NCBI GenBank assembly: GCA_019192545.1
Contig: JAHCMI010000021.1
Span: 46,461-110,460, forward strand
Source of the DNA: Rivularia sp. MS3
GTDB taxonomy: Bacteria; Cyanobacteriota; Cyanobacteriia; Cyanobacteriales; Nostocaceae
Direction of reading: 5' to 3'
DNA length: 64,000 nucleotides
Shown: positions 55,027 to 63,949 of the stretch, in pieces
Position numbering within the stretch: position 1 is the first letter of the stretch
Layout of the letters: every line of letters begins with the position of its first letter
Made by a program: the position numbers and the translations under genes
Notes under the pieces: model-generated
What the model was told of the DNA's origin: nothing
Databases searched by the model: none
The model's input: the letters and a program-made list of their open reading frames with translations, nothing else

Positions 55027-55416
55027 GATTCGCAAAAATTCCGCAGGATATGTTCTAATATTATGTTTAGCTAAAAGTTCTAAAACTTTTTTACCTCCAC
55101 TGCCACCATTCCCACTGTAATTAAGATTGCAACAATCAACAGCAGCTAGCACATTAAATTGCAATATAGAATTCGGCTCTTTCACGATTAAAAAAATATC
55201 TAATGTTGTTAAAACTTTTTTATCATTTACATAATTTAAAAGTTCTGCTGCTCGGTTATCACTTAATGTTGAATCAACAAACCAGTCTGGCAAATCTTCT
55301 TTCTCACCTTGTCCTAAAAGTACGCATCCTACTATTAATTCTGGTTTGTATTCAATTAGTGTCAGTATAGGTTTGATAGATGGCGGTACACCTTCCTGAA
55401 AAAAAATAAAATTCAT
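55015..55416 (-). CDS. Hypothetical protein, unrecognised
   Basis: 133 residues with no signal peptide or membrane segment. N-terminal FIFFQEGVPPSIKPILTLIE, central LTTLDIFLIVKEPNSILQFN, and a Cys- and Gly-rich part AAVDCCNLNYSGNGGSGGKK. I see no known motif. Codon use looks normal and ATG 55416 is reasonable. It is convergent with the antitoxin-like gene and overlaps its last 12 bases. Confidence 0.5.
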   Translation of the reverse strand: MNFIFFQEGVPPSIKPILTLIEYKPELIVGCVLLGQGEKEDLPDWFVDSTLSDNRAAELLNYVNDKKVLTTLDIFLIVKEPNSILQFNVLAAVDCCNLNYSGNGGSGGKKVLELLAKHNIRTYPAEFLRISCF

Positions 55417-55660
55417 AACGGTAATAAAATCATATAAATATTAGTTATTCTATCGTCACTTAGGCAGTATAATGTGTTACCGCTCTTACAAAGCGATCGC
55501 CACTGACTCTTTTTCTGAGAATATATCTATTTGACCTTTTGAATTAAGTTACATAAATAACATCTGCTGCATCAATCAACCGATTGGAACAGCAAGTTTA
55601 GTAAAATTAATCGCGGTAATACAATTACCCCCAAAATTGATAATTGTTAATTGTTCACTG

Positions 55661-56647
55661 TTAACTCCCAACTCCTCCCGCTTGAAACACCTTCCCAATC
55701 ACTTCTTCTACCGGCGGTTCTGCAACAGTTAAATCAACTACCTCTAAATCAGTCAATATACGCGATACAGTACTGGTAAGTTTCTCTTGAGGAATCATAA
55801 AACCAACCATTCTACCGTCATGCGCTTGCACTTCTCCGAATGTCTGTAATCGAACTAAGTCTATAGCTTGCGCTAATTCCACATTGATAACTCGGTAGGG
55901 AGCAAACCTTTCTAGCAACCCATCTAAACTACCGTCATACATTAATTGTCCTTGGTGAATCAGCAGCACTCGTTTGCACAAAGCTGTAATATCCGCCATG
56001 TAGTGACTGGTTAACAACACAGTTGCTTGATAGCGCTGATTGTATTCTCGTAAAAAATCCCTTACGTTAACTTGAGCGTTGACATCTAGTCCTAAAGTTG
56101 GTTCATCCAAAAATAATACCTGGGGACGATGCAAAAGTGCGGCCAATAGTTCAGCCTTCATGCGTTCCCCCAAAGACATTTTCCGCACGGGTTGAGTTAG
56201 TTTACCTTCGAGTGAAAGCATTTCGGTTAATTCTCCCACTCGATGACGAAATTCTTTATCAGGAATACTGTAAACAGCAGCGTTAATTTTTAAAGAATCC
56301 AGAGCCGGTAAATCCCATAACAATTGCTGCTTTTGTCCCATTACTAAAGTAATTTGCTGCAAAAAAGCTTCTTTACGTTGAAACGGAATATTATTAGCAA
56401 CTCGTACATTACCGCTACTCGGATGAATTAACCCAGTCAGCATTTTGAGAGTAGTAGTTTTTCCCGCACCGTTTGCCCCCAAAAAACCAACCACCTCACC
56501 GGGTGCAATTTCAAAAGAAACATTGTTAACAGCTTTAATTTCCCGGTACTTGCGGCGAAAGAAATGAGAGACTGTACCTTTAATACCCGGCTCTTTAATG
56601 GCGACTGGATAAACTTTGCTCAAATCCTGAGCAATGATAATAGACAT
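55661..56647 (-). CDS. ABC-2-type exporter ATP-binding protein
   Basis: 328 residues, one ABC domain. Walker A FLGANGAGKTTT, Q-loop VMGQKQQLLWDLP, signature MSLGERMKAELLAA, Walker B VLFLDEPTLGLD, H-loop LLTSHYM. The N-terminal insertion (GIKGTVSHFFRRKYREIKAV) and the FAPYRVINVEL-type C-terminal domain place it with multidrug/viologen-type ABC-2 ATPases. The two membrane subunits usually adjacent are not seen in the window. Its stop lies in a repeat-like AGTTAACAGTGAAC. Confidence 0.85.
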   Translation of the reverse strand: MSIIIAQDLSKVYPVAIKEPGIKGTVSHFFRRKYREIKAVNNVSFEIAPGEVVGFLGANGAGKTTTLKMLTGLIHPSSGNVRVANNIPFQRKEAFLQQITLVMGQKQQLLWDLPALDSLKINAAVYSIPDKEFRHRVGELTEMLSLEGKLTQPVRKMSLGERMKAELLAALLHRPQVLFLDEPTLGLDVNAQVNVRDFLREYNQRYQATVLLTSHYMADITALCKRVLLIHQGQLMYDGSLDGLLERFAPYRVINVELAQAIDLVRLQTFGEVQAHDGRMVGFMIPQEKLTSTVSRILTDLEVVDLTVAEPPVEEVIGKVFQAGGVGS

Positions 56648-56894
56648 ATTTCTGATTTCAAACGGTGCAATATATTCCAGATTAAAGGTTTACGGTCAAA
56701 ATGAAAATGGGCATGGGGGATTGGGGATTGGGGATTGGAAAAAGTTAGGAACTAGGAGTAATGAGTAATAAGTAAGAAGTAAGAATTATGAGACTTTCCC
56801 TCCCTCTCTCCCTCTCTCCCTCTCTGACTCAATTTTCTTTCCCCTTTCCCCTCTCTCCCTAACTGCTCACTGTTCACTGTTCACTGTTCACTGA
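56648..56894. repeat. Mixed heptamers between ABC ATPase and ABC1 kinase
   Basis: GGGGATT units (about 56712-56738), AGTAATG/AGTAAGA units, CTCCCTCT repeats (about 56802-56830) and TTCACTG units (56862-56893) fill the gap. Confidence 0.75.
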
Positions 56895-58544
56895 TTACCG
56901 CAAACGCCCGGAGCGCAAAATACTGACAATCAACCACAAGCCCAATAAACTTGCAGCAGCAAACAAGATGTTACTGATTAAAGATAATTGTGCAGTTTGA
57001 GCGTTGGTAGATATAATTGCTGCACCCATTATCAGCGAACCTACTAAGACGCTAAAAGATAGTCGGTTTGCTGCATCGTCTGTGGTGCGTCGTAAACCGT
57101 CTAAACCTTTGACTTTTAAATTCCACTCTAAGGTTTCTGTTGTTACCTGCTCTAGTAAATATTCAATTTGACGGGGAAATTGTAGGGAAAGACTTTTTAA
57201 ATCTAATGCTGTTCTTAAAAGCGAACGGACTGGTGAATCCCCAACTAGCTGTTTGCGGAATAAGTCGGTTAAAAAAGGTTTGATTTCTTCGAGGAAATTT
57301 ATTTCTGGGTTGAATCCTCTAGCTAATCCTTCTAAATTGGCGATGGTTTTAGCATATAATCCCATGTTGCTGGGTAAGCGAATATTGTTGTTACGAGCAA
57401 CCTGAAAAACTTCGTAAACAATTTCAGAAAAATTAAGTTGAGCTAAGCTCAAATTAAAATATTTTCGCAGCATCCGGTCAAAATCACCTTCTAGACGCGA
57501 CATATCCACCGGTTTGGATGAACCTGCTAGCTGTAACGTCAACTGAGCGCATCTGGTAGCATCTAAGTCTACAATAGCCAACAGCATTTCTATCAATATT
57601 TGCTGAGTGCGGGGATCGAGTCTTCCCACCATACCGCAGTCTAACAAAGCGACGCGACCGTCATTAAGATAAAAGATGTTGCCGGGATGGGGATCGGCAT
57701 GAAAGAAACCGTCTACATACAGTTGCTGACAGAAAACAGCAAATAACAAGCTGGTAACTCTTTGACGCTCAGTTTCCCGAGTCGTAGTTTTATTATTCTC
57801 ATTCGGTATAGTTGCTGACAAAATCGGCGCACCGTCTAGCCATTCCATCACCATTAATTTTGGCGTGGTTAGTTCCCAGAAAATTTTGGCAACTACTATA
57901 TCTTTAGGATCGAACCAGGTACTTTCGGATAAATTGCGTCGTAGCTGATCGGTAAAGCCTGCTTCCCGTGTAAAATCCAATTCTGCTTTTAACGCGCTGC
58001 AAAACTCATCGGCGATCGCCTTGATCTCATTAGCTTGTCCAAAATCAGTACGAGCAACCAATTCGGCGATACCCTGAATTAAAGCAATATCTTGGTCAAC
58101 AATCAAACCAATTCCCGGACGCTGCACCTTCATTGCCACTTCTTGACCGTTGACAAGAGTCGCTTTATGTGTTTGGGCAATAGAACCAGCAGCCACAGGA
58201 ACGGGATTAATCGTAGCAAAGCTTTCTTCTAAAGGCCCTTTTAACTGCTTGCGAATCAGTACTTCTACATCAGCCCAGGGAACCGGTGGTACATCATCTT
58301 GTAGAGTTGAAAGTTCGTCAATATAAGAACCGCTTAGCAAATCCGGACGAGTAGAAAGTAATTGGCCAAGTTTAATATAAACCGGACCTAAATCTACCAG
58401 AATATTCTTTAAAACCGCAGGAGGAGGTAGCTGTGGTTCGTCGGCTTTACCAAGAGTAATCAGCCTTCGCATGTAATCCCAGCCATTGCGGAATAAAACT
58501 TCAATAATTTCTCTTTGACGAGGAACGGTTTGGGTTAGAAACAT
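56895..58544 (-). CDS. ABC1/UbiB-family atypical kinase
   Basis: 549 residues. The ABC1K signature YIKLGQLLSTRPDLL, the Ala-rich loop PVAAGSIAQTHKATL, the Lys in VAMKVQRPG, and the catalytic region FFHADPHPGNIFYLNDGRVA with LLDCGMVGRL are conserved. Two hydrophobic C-terminal segments (about 495-543) anchor it to the membrane. Family members support quinone or other prenyl-lipid metabolism and stress responses in cyanobacteria and plastids. ATG 58544. Confidence 0.9.
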   Translation of the reverse strand: MFLTQTVPRQREIIEVLFRNGWDYMRRLITLGKADEPQLPPPAVLKNILVDLGPVYIKLGQLLSTRPDLLSGSYIDELSTLQDDVPPVPWADVEVLIRKQLKGPLEESFATINPVPVAAGSIAQTHKATLVNGQEVAMKVQRPGIGLIVDQDIALIQGIAELVARTDFGQANEIKAIADEFCSALKAELDFTREAGFTDQLRRNLSESTWFDPKDIVVAKIFWELTTPKLMVMEWLDGAPILSATIPNENNKTTTRETERQRVTSLLFAVFCQQLYVDGFFHADPHPGNIFYLNDGRVALLDCGMVGRLDPRTQQILIEMLLAIVDLDATRCAQLTLQLAGSSKPVDMSRLEGDFDRMLRKYFNLSLAQLNFSEIVYEVFQVARNNNIRLPSNMGLYAKTIANLEGLARGFNPEINFLEEIKPFLTDLFRKQLVGDSPVRSLLRTALDLKSLSLQFPRQIEYLLEQVTTETLEWNLKVKGLDGLRRTTDDAANRLSFSVLVGSLIMGAAIISTNAQTAQLSLISNILFAAASLLGLWLIVSILRSGRLR

Positions 58545-58872
58545 TTTTAATAATAATTAATAGGTTAAAGGTCAAAGGTCAAAGAGTTAGGAGTTATGAA
58601 TTAGGAGTGAGGAATAATTTTCTACATCCTCCACCCCTCTGCGTTCACTGTTCGCTGCTAACTGCTAACTGCTAACAGTTGACTGAATAGCTATACTAGT
58701 AGAGAATACGGCTTTTATGCTTCTGTCAAGGGTTTGAAGTTTTATTTTGGATCGAGGACTTCAAGTCCTTCGGTTTTAAGTTTTGGCGATTGGGTGGGGT
58801 GATTTTTTTGTATTTCACCTTAACCCAACGCCCAGTATATAATCCTTAAGACATAGTTACCTTATAGTTACT
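58545..58872. repeat. Gap with GGTTAAA and CTGCTAA heptamers and a small palindrome
   Basis: GGTTAAA/GGTCAAA units at 58561-58584 and CTGTTCG/CTGCTAA units at about 58640-58680 occur between the kinase and manC. A GGACTT-C-AAGTCC palindrome lies near 58757. No gene seen. Confidence 0.65.
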
Positions 58873-59937
58873 TTAAAGTAATTCGGTGAAGCGGGAATCT
58901 GACTGTAGATTTTTAAGTACCTGCTTAATTTCTTGGGTGCGTTCTTTTTTGACAATCAGCGTGACATTCTTGTCGCGAACGACGACAACATCTTCCAACC
59001 CAATAGTAACAATTACATCATCTTCATTGCTGGCGTAAAGAATGGCTCCTTGGGTGTCTAATCCTACATGAGTAGCTAATTCGACATTTGGTTCTTTTTC
59101 TTTTTTAAGCAGCCTTTCAATGGCGTTCCAATCTCCTAAATCGTCCCAACCAAATTCTACTGGTAAGACATATGCTAGATTGGTCTTTTCCATCAAAGCA
59201 TAGTCTACACTAAGTTTTGGCAGCTCGGGATAAATTTCGGGGCCGTTTTTTTCAATAGGCTCGATGATTTGAGGAGCATAAGTATATAATTCCTCGATCA
59301 CAACCCCTGCTCTAAAAAAGAACATGCCGCTATTCCAGCTAAAGCGTCCCGTTTGTAAAAAAGTTTCCGCCTTGTCGCGGTCGGGCTTTTCAGTAAAGCG
59401 GTTAACGTGGTAGGCTGGCAAGTTGTTAAAGCTACCAAATTTTTCACCCTGTTCTATGTAGCCATAGCCTGTTGATGGAAATGTTGGTTTGATCCCGAGC
59501 GTTACAATCGCCGGATTTTGTGCGGCTAATTCGGCTGCTGCATTTAATGTATTTGCAAATGCCTCTTGGTCGGCAATCCAGTGATCGGCAGGGAAAAAGC
59601 CAATGATAGCGTCTTCACCATAACGCTTTTTAATTTCTAAACTAGCCCAGGCGACTGCTGCTGCCGTATCTCTTCCTTGTGGTTCTACAAGCAAGTTAGC
59701 TTCAGGCAATTCTGGTAATTGCTCTTTTACGCCTTCTGCTATTAGGCTAGAAGTTATCACCCATAAGGAATCCCAACCATCAGTCAGCGGTAGCAGCCTG
59801 TCAGCAGTGGCTTGCATTAAGCTTCGAGAGGTGCCATCAAGATTTAAAAATTGCTTAGGTCGCGTTCGTCGAGAAAGAGGCCAAAAACGTTCGCCTTTAC
59901 CACCTGCAAGAATTACGGGAAACAATCGTTTAGTCAT
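58873..59937 (-). CDS. manC: Mannose-1-phosphate guanylyltransferase
   Basis: 354 residues, makes GDP-mannose for glycans. VILAGGKGERFWPLSRRTRP with KQFLNL is the nucleotidyltransferase signature, followed by LLVEPQGRDTAAAVAWASL, FPADHWI, TGYGYIEQG, FTEKPDRDKA, and FGWDDLGDW. The short form lacks a phosphomannose isomerase domain. It is divergent from the LCP-family gene, sharing a 115-base intergenic region. Confidence 0.9.
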   Translation of the reverse strand: MTKRLFPVILAGGKGERFWPLSRRTRPKQFLNLDGTSRSLMQATADRLLPLTDGWDSLWVITSSLIAEGVKEQLPELPEANLLVEPQGRDTAAAVAWASLEIKKRYGEDAIIGFFPADHWIADQEAFANTLNAAAELAAQNPAIVTLGIKPTFPSTGYGYIEQGEKFGSFNNLPAYHVNRFTEKPDRDKAETFLQTGRFSWNSGMFFFRAGVVIEELYTYAPQIIEPIEKNGPEIYPELPKLSVDYALMEKTNLAYVLPVEFGWDDLGDWNAIERLLKKEKEPNVELATHVGLDTQGAILYASNEDDVIVTIGLEDVVVVRDKNVTLIVKKERTQEIKQVLKNLQSDSRFTELL

Positions 59938-60052
59938 GTTGTCTTACCAACCATAATTACGACACTACAAGTGTACAGTGGGCTTTAAAAGTGGCAATAT
60001 TTTTGGCTTGAATTAACATAACGTTTAAGGATTGGTTAGTGGGGAGTGAGTT

Positions 60053-61492
60053 GTGGTTAAACAAATAGAAAGTTGGGAAAATCGGGATACTTATAATCGG
60101 GAGCAAGAATTACAAAATCAACCTCCTGTAAATGGTCAGCTAGTCAAAGTTGAGCCAAGAAGCAGTAAAAAAACCAGTTCTATTCCTAGTCAGCTATATT
60201 ACCGGTTGGGTTTGTCGATGCCCAGATGGTTATTTTGGATTTTCACAGTTGTCATGGGGATTACTTTATCGGGGTTACTGGTATCTTCTTTGGCTCTTTG
60301 GACTCCTTTATGGAGTGGTATCGAAAAAAGTGATTCGGAGTTGGGATGGTCGCCAATAGATGCAGATGATGCACCGTTACCTGGGGCTTTGTGGAGTAAT
60401 ATTTCCCAATACCAGCTAAAAAAACCGATGAATATTTTGGTTTTAGGGATCGAACCCGTTCCGGGTACGGTTGAAGGTTCTCCAGAAAGTTTTGCTGGAA
60501 CCAGCGATACCATGCTGTTGCTGAGATTTAACCCCGAAGATAAAACTATCCGGGTACTTTCGATTCCCAAGGGTACGATGATCTCAATTCCCGAAGAAGG
60601 TTTAAATAAAGTATCCCAAGCCAACGCTTCTGGTGGCCCGGTTTTAGCTGCGCGGGTAGTAAGTCGTAGTCTAAGTAATGCGCCGATTCATCGCTACATT
60701 CGTATTTCAACCGCCGGGATGCAGCAATTAGTAGACCAGTTGGGAGGAGTAGAAGTATTTGTACCCAAGCCGATGAAGTACAAAGATTCTGCTCAAAAAT
60801 TATCAATTAATTTAGTGGGTGGTTGGCAAACTCTTAACGGGGAGCAAGCACAACAATACGTCCGTTACCGCGACAAAGGTTCTGGAGATTTAGAAAGAGT
60901 CCAGCGACAGCAGACAATGCTCTTAGCTTTGCGCGAACGTCTTTGGAGTCCTAAAGTATTACCTCGTTTGCCGCAGTTAACTCGCGTAATGCGGAAATAT
61001 TTTGATACTAACTTGAAGCTGGAAGAAATGATGGCATTAGTTAACTTTGCTTCCCAAGTAGAGCGAGACGATTTTCAAATGACTATGTTACCGGGAATAT
61101 TCAGCCCTTTGAGTGCCGATCCCGACAGTTACTGGTTAAATTTAACCGGACAAGGCGATTTGCTTGCTAATTATGCAGGAGTTAATCTAGCCAGTCTCAA
61201 GCAAAGTAAAAAACCCCTTACTAGCTTAAGAATAGCTATTCAAAATACAGATAATCGACCAGAACAAACTCAAAAAGCTATCGAAATTCTTAAAGAACAA
61301 GGCTTCGTAAATGTTTACGCCGTGCCGAACTGGCCGGACAAACGAGCAAAATCCGAAGTTATAGTTCAAAAAGGCAACAAAGCAGCAGCGCAAGAATTAC
61401 AGCAGATTTTAGGCATCAATCATATTGATATATCTGCCACTGGCGATATAAAATCTGACCTAACAATACGTCTTGGGAAAGATTGGAAGTAG
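60053..61492 (+). CDS. LytR-CpsA-Psr (LCP) family protein with altered active-site motif
   Basis: 479 residues. Cytoplasmic N-terminus, one membrane helix about 59-82, LCP domain about 120-300 (MNILVLGIEP, GTSDTMLLLRF, LDRVQRQQ-like GDLERVQRQQ) and a C-terminal LytR_C domain (about 395-479). LCP enzymes move glycans from undecaprenyl pyrophosphate to the cell wall. The conserved SIPRDT motif reads SIPKGT here (Lys173, Gly174), so the Arg and Asp are both changed. GTG 60053 with GGGGAG at 60041-60046. The stop is in a TAGTTAG repeat. Confidence 0.85.
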   Translation: MVKQIESWENRDTYNREQELQNQPPVNGQLVKVEPRSSKKTSSIPSQLYYRLGLSMPRWLFWIFTVVMGITLSGLLVSSLALWTPLWSGIEKSDSELGWSPIDADDAPLPGALWSNISQYQLKKPMNILVLGIEPVPGTVEGSPESFAGTSDTMLLLRFNPEDKTIRVLSIPKGTMISIPEEGLNKVSQANASGGPVLAARVVSRSLSNAPIHRYIRISTAGMQQLVDQLGGVEVFVPKPMKYKDSAQKLSINLVGGWQTLNGEQAQQYVRYRDKGSGDLERVQRQQTMLLALRERLWSPKVLPRLPQLTRVMRKYFDTNLKLEEMMALVNFASQVERDDFQMTMLPGIFSPLSADPDSYWLNLTGQGDLLANYAGVNLASLKQSKKPLTSLRIAIQNTDNRPEQTQKAIEILKEQGFVNVYAVPNWPDKRAKSEVIVQKGNKAAAQELQQILGINHIDISATGDIKSDLTIRLGKDWK

Positions 61493-61493
61493 T

Positions 61494-61645
61494 TAGTAGT
61501 TAGTAGTTAGTTGTTAGTAGTTAGTTGTTGGTTGTTAGTTGTTAGTTGGTAGTTGGTAGTTGTTCTAATAACCACTATCCACTAACTCCTAACCACTATC
61601 CACTAACCACTAACCACTATCCACTATCCACTAACCACTATCCAA
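61494..61645. repeat. AGTTAGT/AGTTGTT and CCACTAT/CCACTAA repeats
   Basis: About nine plus-strand TTAGTAG/TTAGTTG units (61494-61562) are followed by complementary-type ACTAACC/ACTATCC units (61572-61642). The two halves could pair into a large hairpin upstream of the 61657 gene. Confidence 0.8.
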
Positions 61646-61656
61646 ATTTTAAAATT

Positions 61657-62163
61657 ATGAAAAAAATTCTTTTTCGTTTTTTAGGTTTAGTATTTGCTTT
61701 ATGTCTGGCTTGGTTATGGGTATTGCTTGATGCTCATCCAGCTTTTGCTCAAACAAACACGATTAATTACAGCAGTACGAATTTGGAAAACCGCGATTTT
61801 TCCAATCAAGATTTAACAGGTGTTAATTTTATTGCTGCCCAAATGCGGGAAGCTAATTTTCAAGCTTCTGATTTAACAAACGCAATGTTTACCAAAGGTA
61901 ATTTGCTCGGAGCTAATTTAGAAGGAGCAAACTTTACTAATGCTTTAGTTGACCAAGTAACCCTCGATTTTGCCAATTTAAAGAATGCTAACTTTACCGG
62001 AGCAACAATGAGTCGTACCCGGTTTTTTGACACTGACATTACCGGAGCCGATTTTACAGACGCGATAATCGATCGCTATCAGGTGAAATTGATGTGCGAT
62101 CGCGCTTCGGGAGTGAACCCGGAAACTGGGGTAGAGACGCGGTATAGTCTTGGATGTCGGTAG
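61657..62163 (+). CDS. Exported pentapeptide repeat protein, TL17-like
   Basis: 168 residues. Signal peptide [20 protein letters not shown] ending at PAFA (about 28-31), then a pentapeptide beta-helix ([55 protein letters not shown]) with a C-terminal [19 protein letters not shown]. The short C-terminal cap and export suggest the thylakoid-lumen TL17-like group. ATG 61657 is chosen; sequence upstream is repeat. The stop lies in a TAGTTGG repeat. Confidence 0.8.
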   Translation: MKKILFRFLGLVFALCLAWLWVLLDAHPAFAQTNTINYSSTNLENRDFSNQDLTGVNFIAAQMREANFQASDLTNAMFTKGNLLGANLEGANFTNALVDQVTLDFANLKNANFTGATMSRTRFFDTDITGADFTDAIIDRYQVKLMCDRASGVNPETGVETRYSLGCR

Positions 62164-62232
62164 TTGGTAATGAGTAATGAGTAATGAGTATCAACTAACC
62201 ACTAACAACTAACAACCAACAACTAACAACTT
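62161..62232. repeat. AGTTGGT / AACTAAC repeats
   Basis: TAGTTGG, TAATGAG units then AACTAAC/ACAACTA units, again a plus-type array followed by its complement, upstream of murJ. Confidence 0.7.
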
Positions 62233-62320
62233 TTTTTGTCAAATTTTCCCTGACTACTAACTGAATTTCTGGTTAAATACTTTCAGTTATCTTTCGTTAG
62301 AATATTGTCGGGTAATATTT

Positions 62321-63949
62321 GTGACAAAACCACAAGATAAACCTTCTCGTTCGTTTGCTGGTATTGCTGGCATTATCGCCGCTGCCACTTTAATTAGTAA
62401 AGTTTTTGGTTTGGTGCGGCAATTAGTTATATCTGCCGCTTTTGGTTTGGGGCCTGCTGCTGCTGCCTTTCAATATGCTTACACGATACCGGGATTTTTG
62501 CTGATATTGCTCGGCGGTATTAATGGCCCTTTTTATAGCGCTGTAGTTAGCGTTTTAGCTAAGCGTAAGAAGGAGGAAGCAGCGCCGTTGTTGGAAACGA
62601 TTATGACGCTGATTGGTGGAATACTATTTATTGTTTCAATTGTTATAGTCATTACTGCGCCTTTGTTTGTCGATCTTTTTACAATGCCTGTTGAAGAAGG
62701 AGCGACTAAGCAGTTAGTTCAAGAAATTGCCATTCGTCAATTGCGAATTATGTCTCCGATGGCGGTTTTAGCGGGTTTGATTGGTATTGGTTTTGGAGCT
62801 TTGAATACTGCTAATGTATATTGGCTTCCTTCTATCAGCCCTTTGTTTTCCAGTACGGCGCTTGTAGCTGCTGTAGGTATTCTTTATCTGCAAGTAGGTA
62901 ACAAAATCAGTACTCCTGAATATGCAATGTTGGGAGGAACCTTTTTAGCCGGGGGGACTTTAGTAGGAGCGCTTTTGCAATGGTTTATGCAGGTAGCAGC
63001 ACAAACAAAAGCGGGTATGGGCAGAATTCGCTTGCGATTTGATTTTAATCAACCAGCAGTAAAAGAAGTCTTAAGAATTATGGGACCTGCAACTTTTTCT
63101 TCTGGTATGCTGCAATTCAACCTTTACACCGATTTGTATTTTGCTGGATTTATCGGTACTGAAGTTGCACCTGCTTTAGCAAATGCTGGATTGTTAGTAC
63201 AAACTCCTTTAGGTATTATTTCTAATGTAATTTTAGTTCGCTTGCTGCCGGTGTTTGCCCGACTCGCAGATCCTCAAAATTGGGAAGAATTAAAATTACG
63301 CATTCGTGAGGGTTTATTGCTTTCGGCTTTTACAATGTTGCCTTTGGGTGCTTTAATGGTGGCTTTAGCAAACCCGATTGTAAAGATAGTCTACGAGCGC
63401 GGTGCTTTTAATCCAGAAGCTACTCAATTAGTTGCTTCTTTATTGGTTGTGAATGGCATCGGCATGTTTATTTATTTAGGACGCGATGTTTTAGTTCGGG
63501 TATTTTATGCTTTGGGTGATGGAAACACGCCATTTCGCATCAGTATGATAAACATTTTTCTTAATGGTTTATTTGACTATCTATTTATTAAAGTTTTTAA
63601 TTTAGGCGCGCCCGGTTTAGTGTTAGCAACAGTAGGAGTAAATTGCAGTTCGGTATTCATGTTGTTATTTCTACTTAACCGTAAATTGAATGGTTTACCT
63701 GTAGTGCAGTGGAGTTTACCAATATTAGGATTAGCTGCCGGTAGTATAGTTGCTGGTGCGGCAAGTTACGGGGCTTCTTTTGGTATGGCGAAAATTATAG
63801 ATTCGGAAAACTTATTAATTCAGCTTTTACAGCTATCAATATCTGGTTTTGTGGGATTAGCAGTTTTTGGAGTTATTGCTTCGATGATGAATTTACCCGA
63901 AGTTAATGATTTTGCTGCTCAGATGAAACGAAAGTTCTTGAAGAGGTAG
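62321..63949 (+). CDS. murJ: Lipid II flippase MurJ
   Basis: 542 residues with 14 membrane helices, MOP superfamily. AAATLISKVFGLVRQLVISA, PGFLLILLGGINGPFYSAVV and the conserved YERGAFNPEATQLVASLLVV are MurJ hallmarks. It flips lipid II for peptidoglycan synthesis. GTG 62321. The upstream gap is filled by repeats. It ends 51 bases before the window end. Confidence 0.9.
   Translation: MTKPQDKPSRSFAGIAGIIAAATLISKVFGLVRQLVISAAFGLGPAAAAFQYAYTIPGFLLILLGGINGPFYSAVVSVLAKRKKEEAAPLLETIMTLIGGILFIVSIVIVITAPLFVDLFTMPVEEGATKQLVQEIAIRQLRIMSPMAVLAGLIGIGFGALNTANVYWLPSISPLFSSTALVAAVGILYLQVGNKISTPEYAMLGGTFLAGGTLVGALLQWFMQVAAQTKAGMGRIRLRFDFNQPAVKEVLRIMGPATFSSGMLQFNLYTDLYFAGFIGTEVAPALANAGLLVQTPLGIISNVILVRLLPVFARLADPQNWEELKLRIREGLLLSAFTMLPLGALMVALANPIVKIVYERGAFNPEATQLVASLLVVNGIGMFIYLGRDVLVRVFYALGDGNTPFRISMINIFLNGLFDYLFIKVFNLGAPGLVLATVGVNCSSVFMLLFLLNRKLNGLPVVQWSLPILGLAAGSIVAGAASYGASFGMAKIIDSENLLIQLLQLSISGFVGLAVFGVIASMMNLPEVNDFAAQMKRKFLKR

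Noticed and set aside
58740..58800. Terminator at the GGACTTCAAGTCC palindrome
   Set aside because: Loop too short and no T-run after the stem on either strand.
27270..62232. CRISPR array as explanation for the regular short repeats
   Set aside because: Repeats are 7-base head-to-tail units with no spacers and no cas genes nearby.
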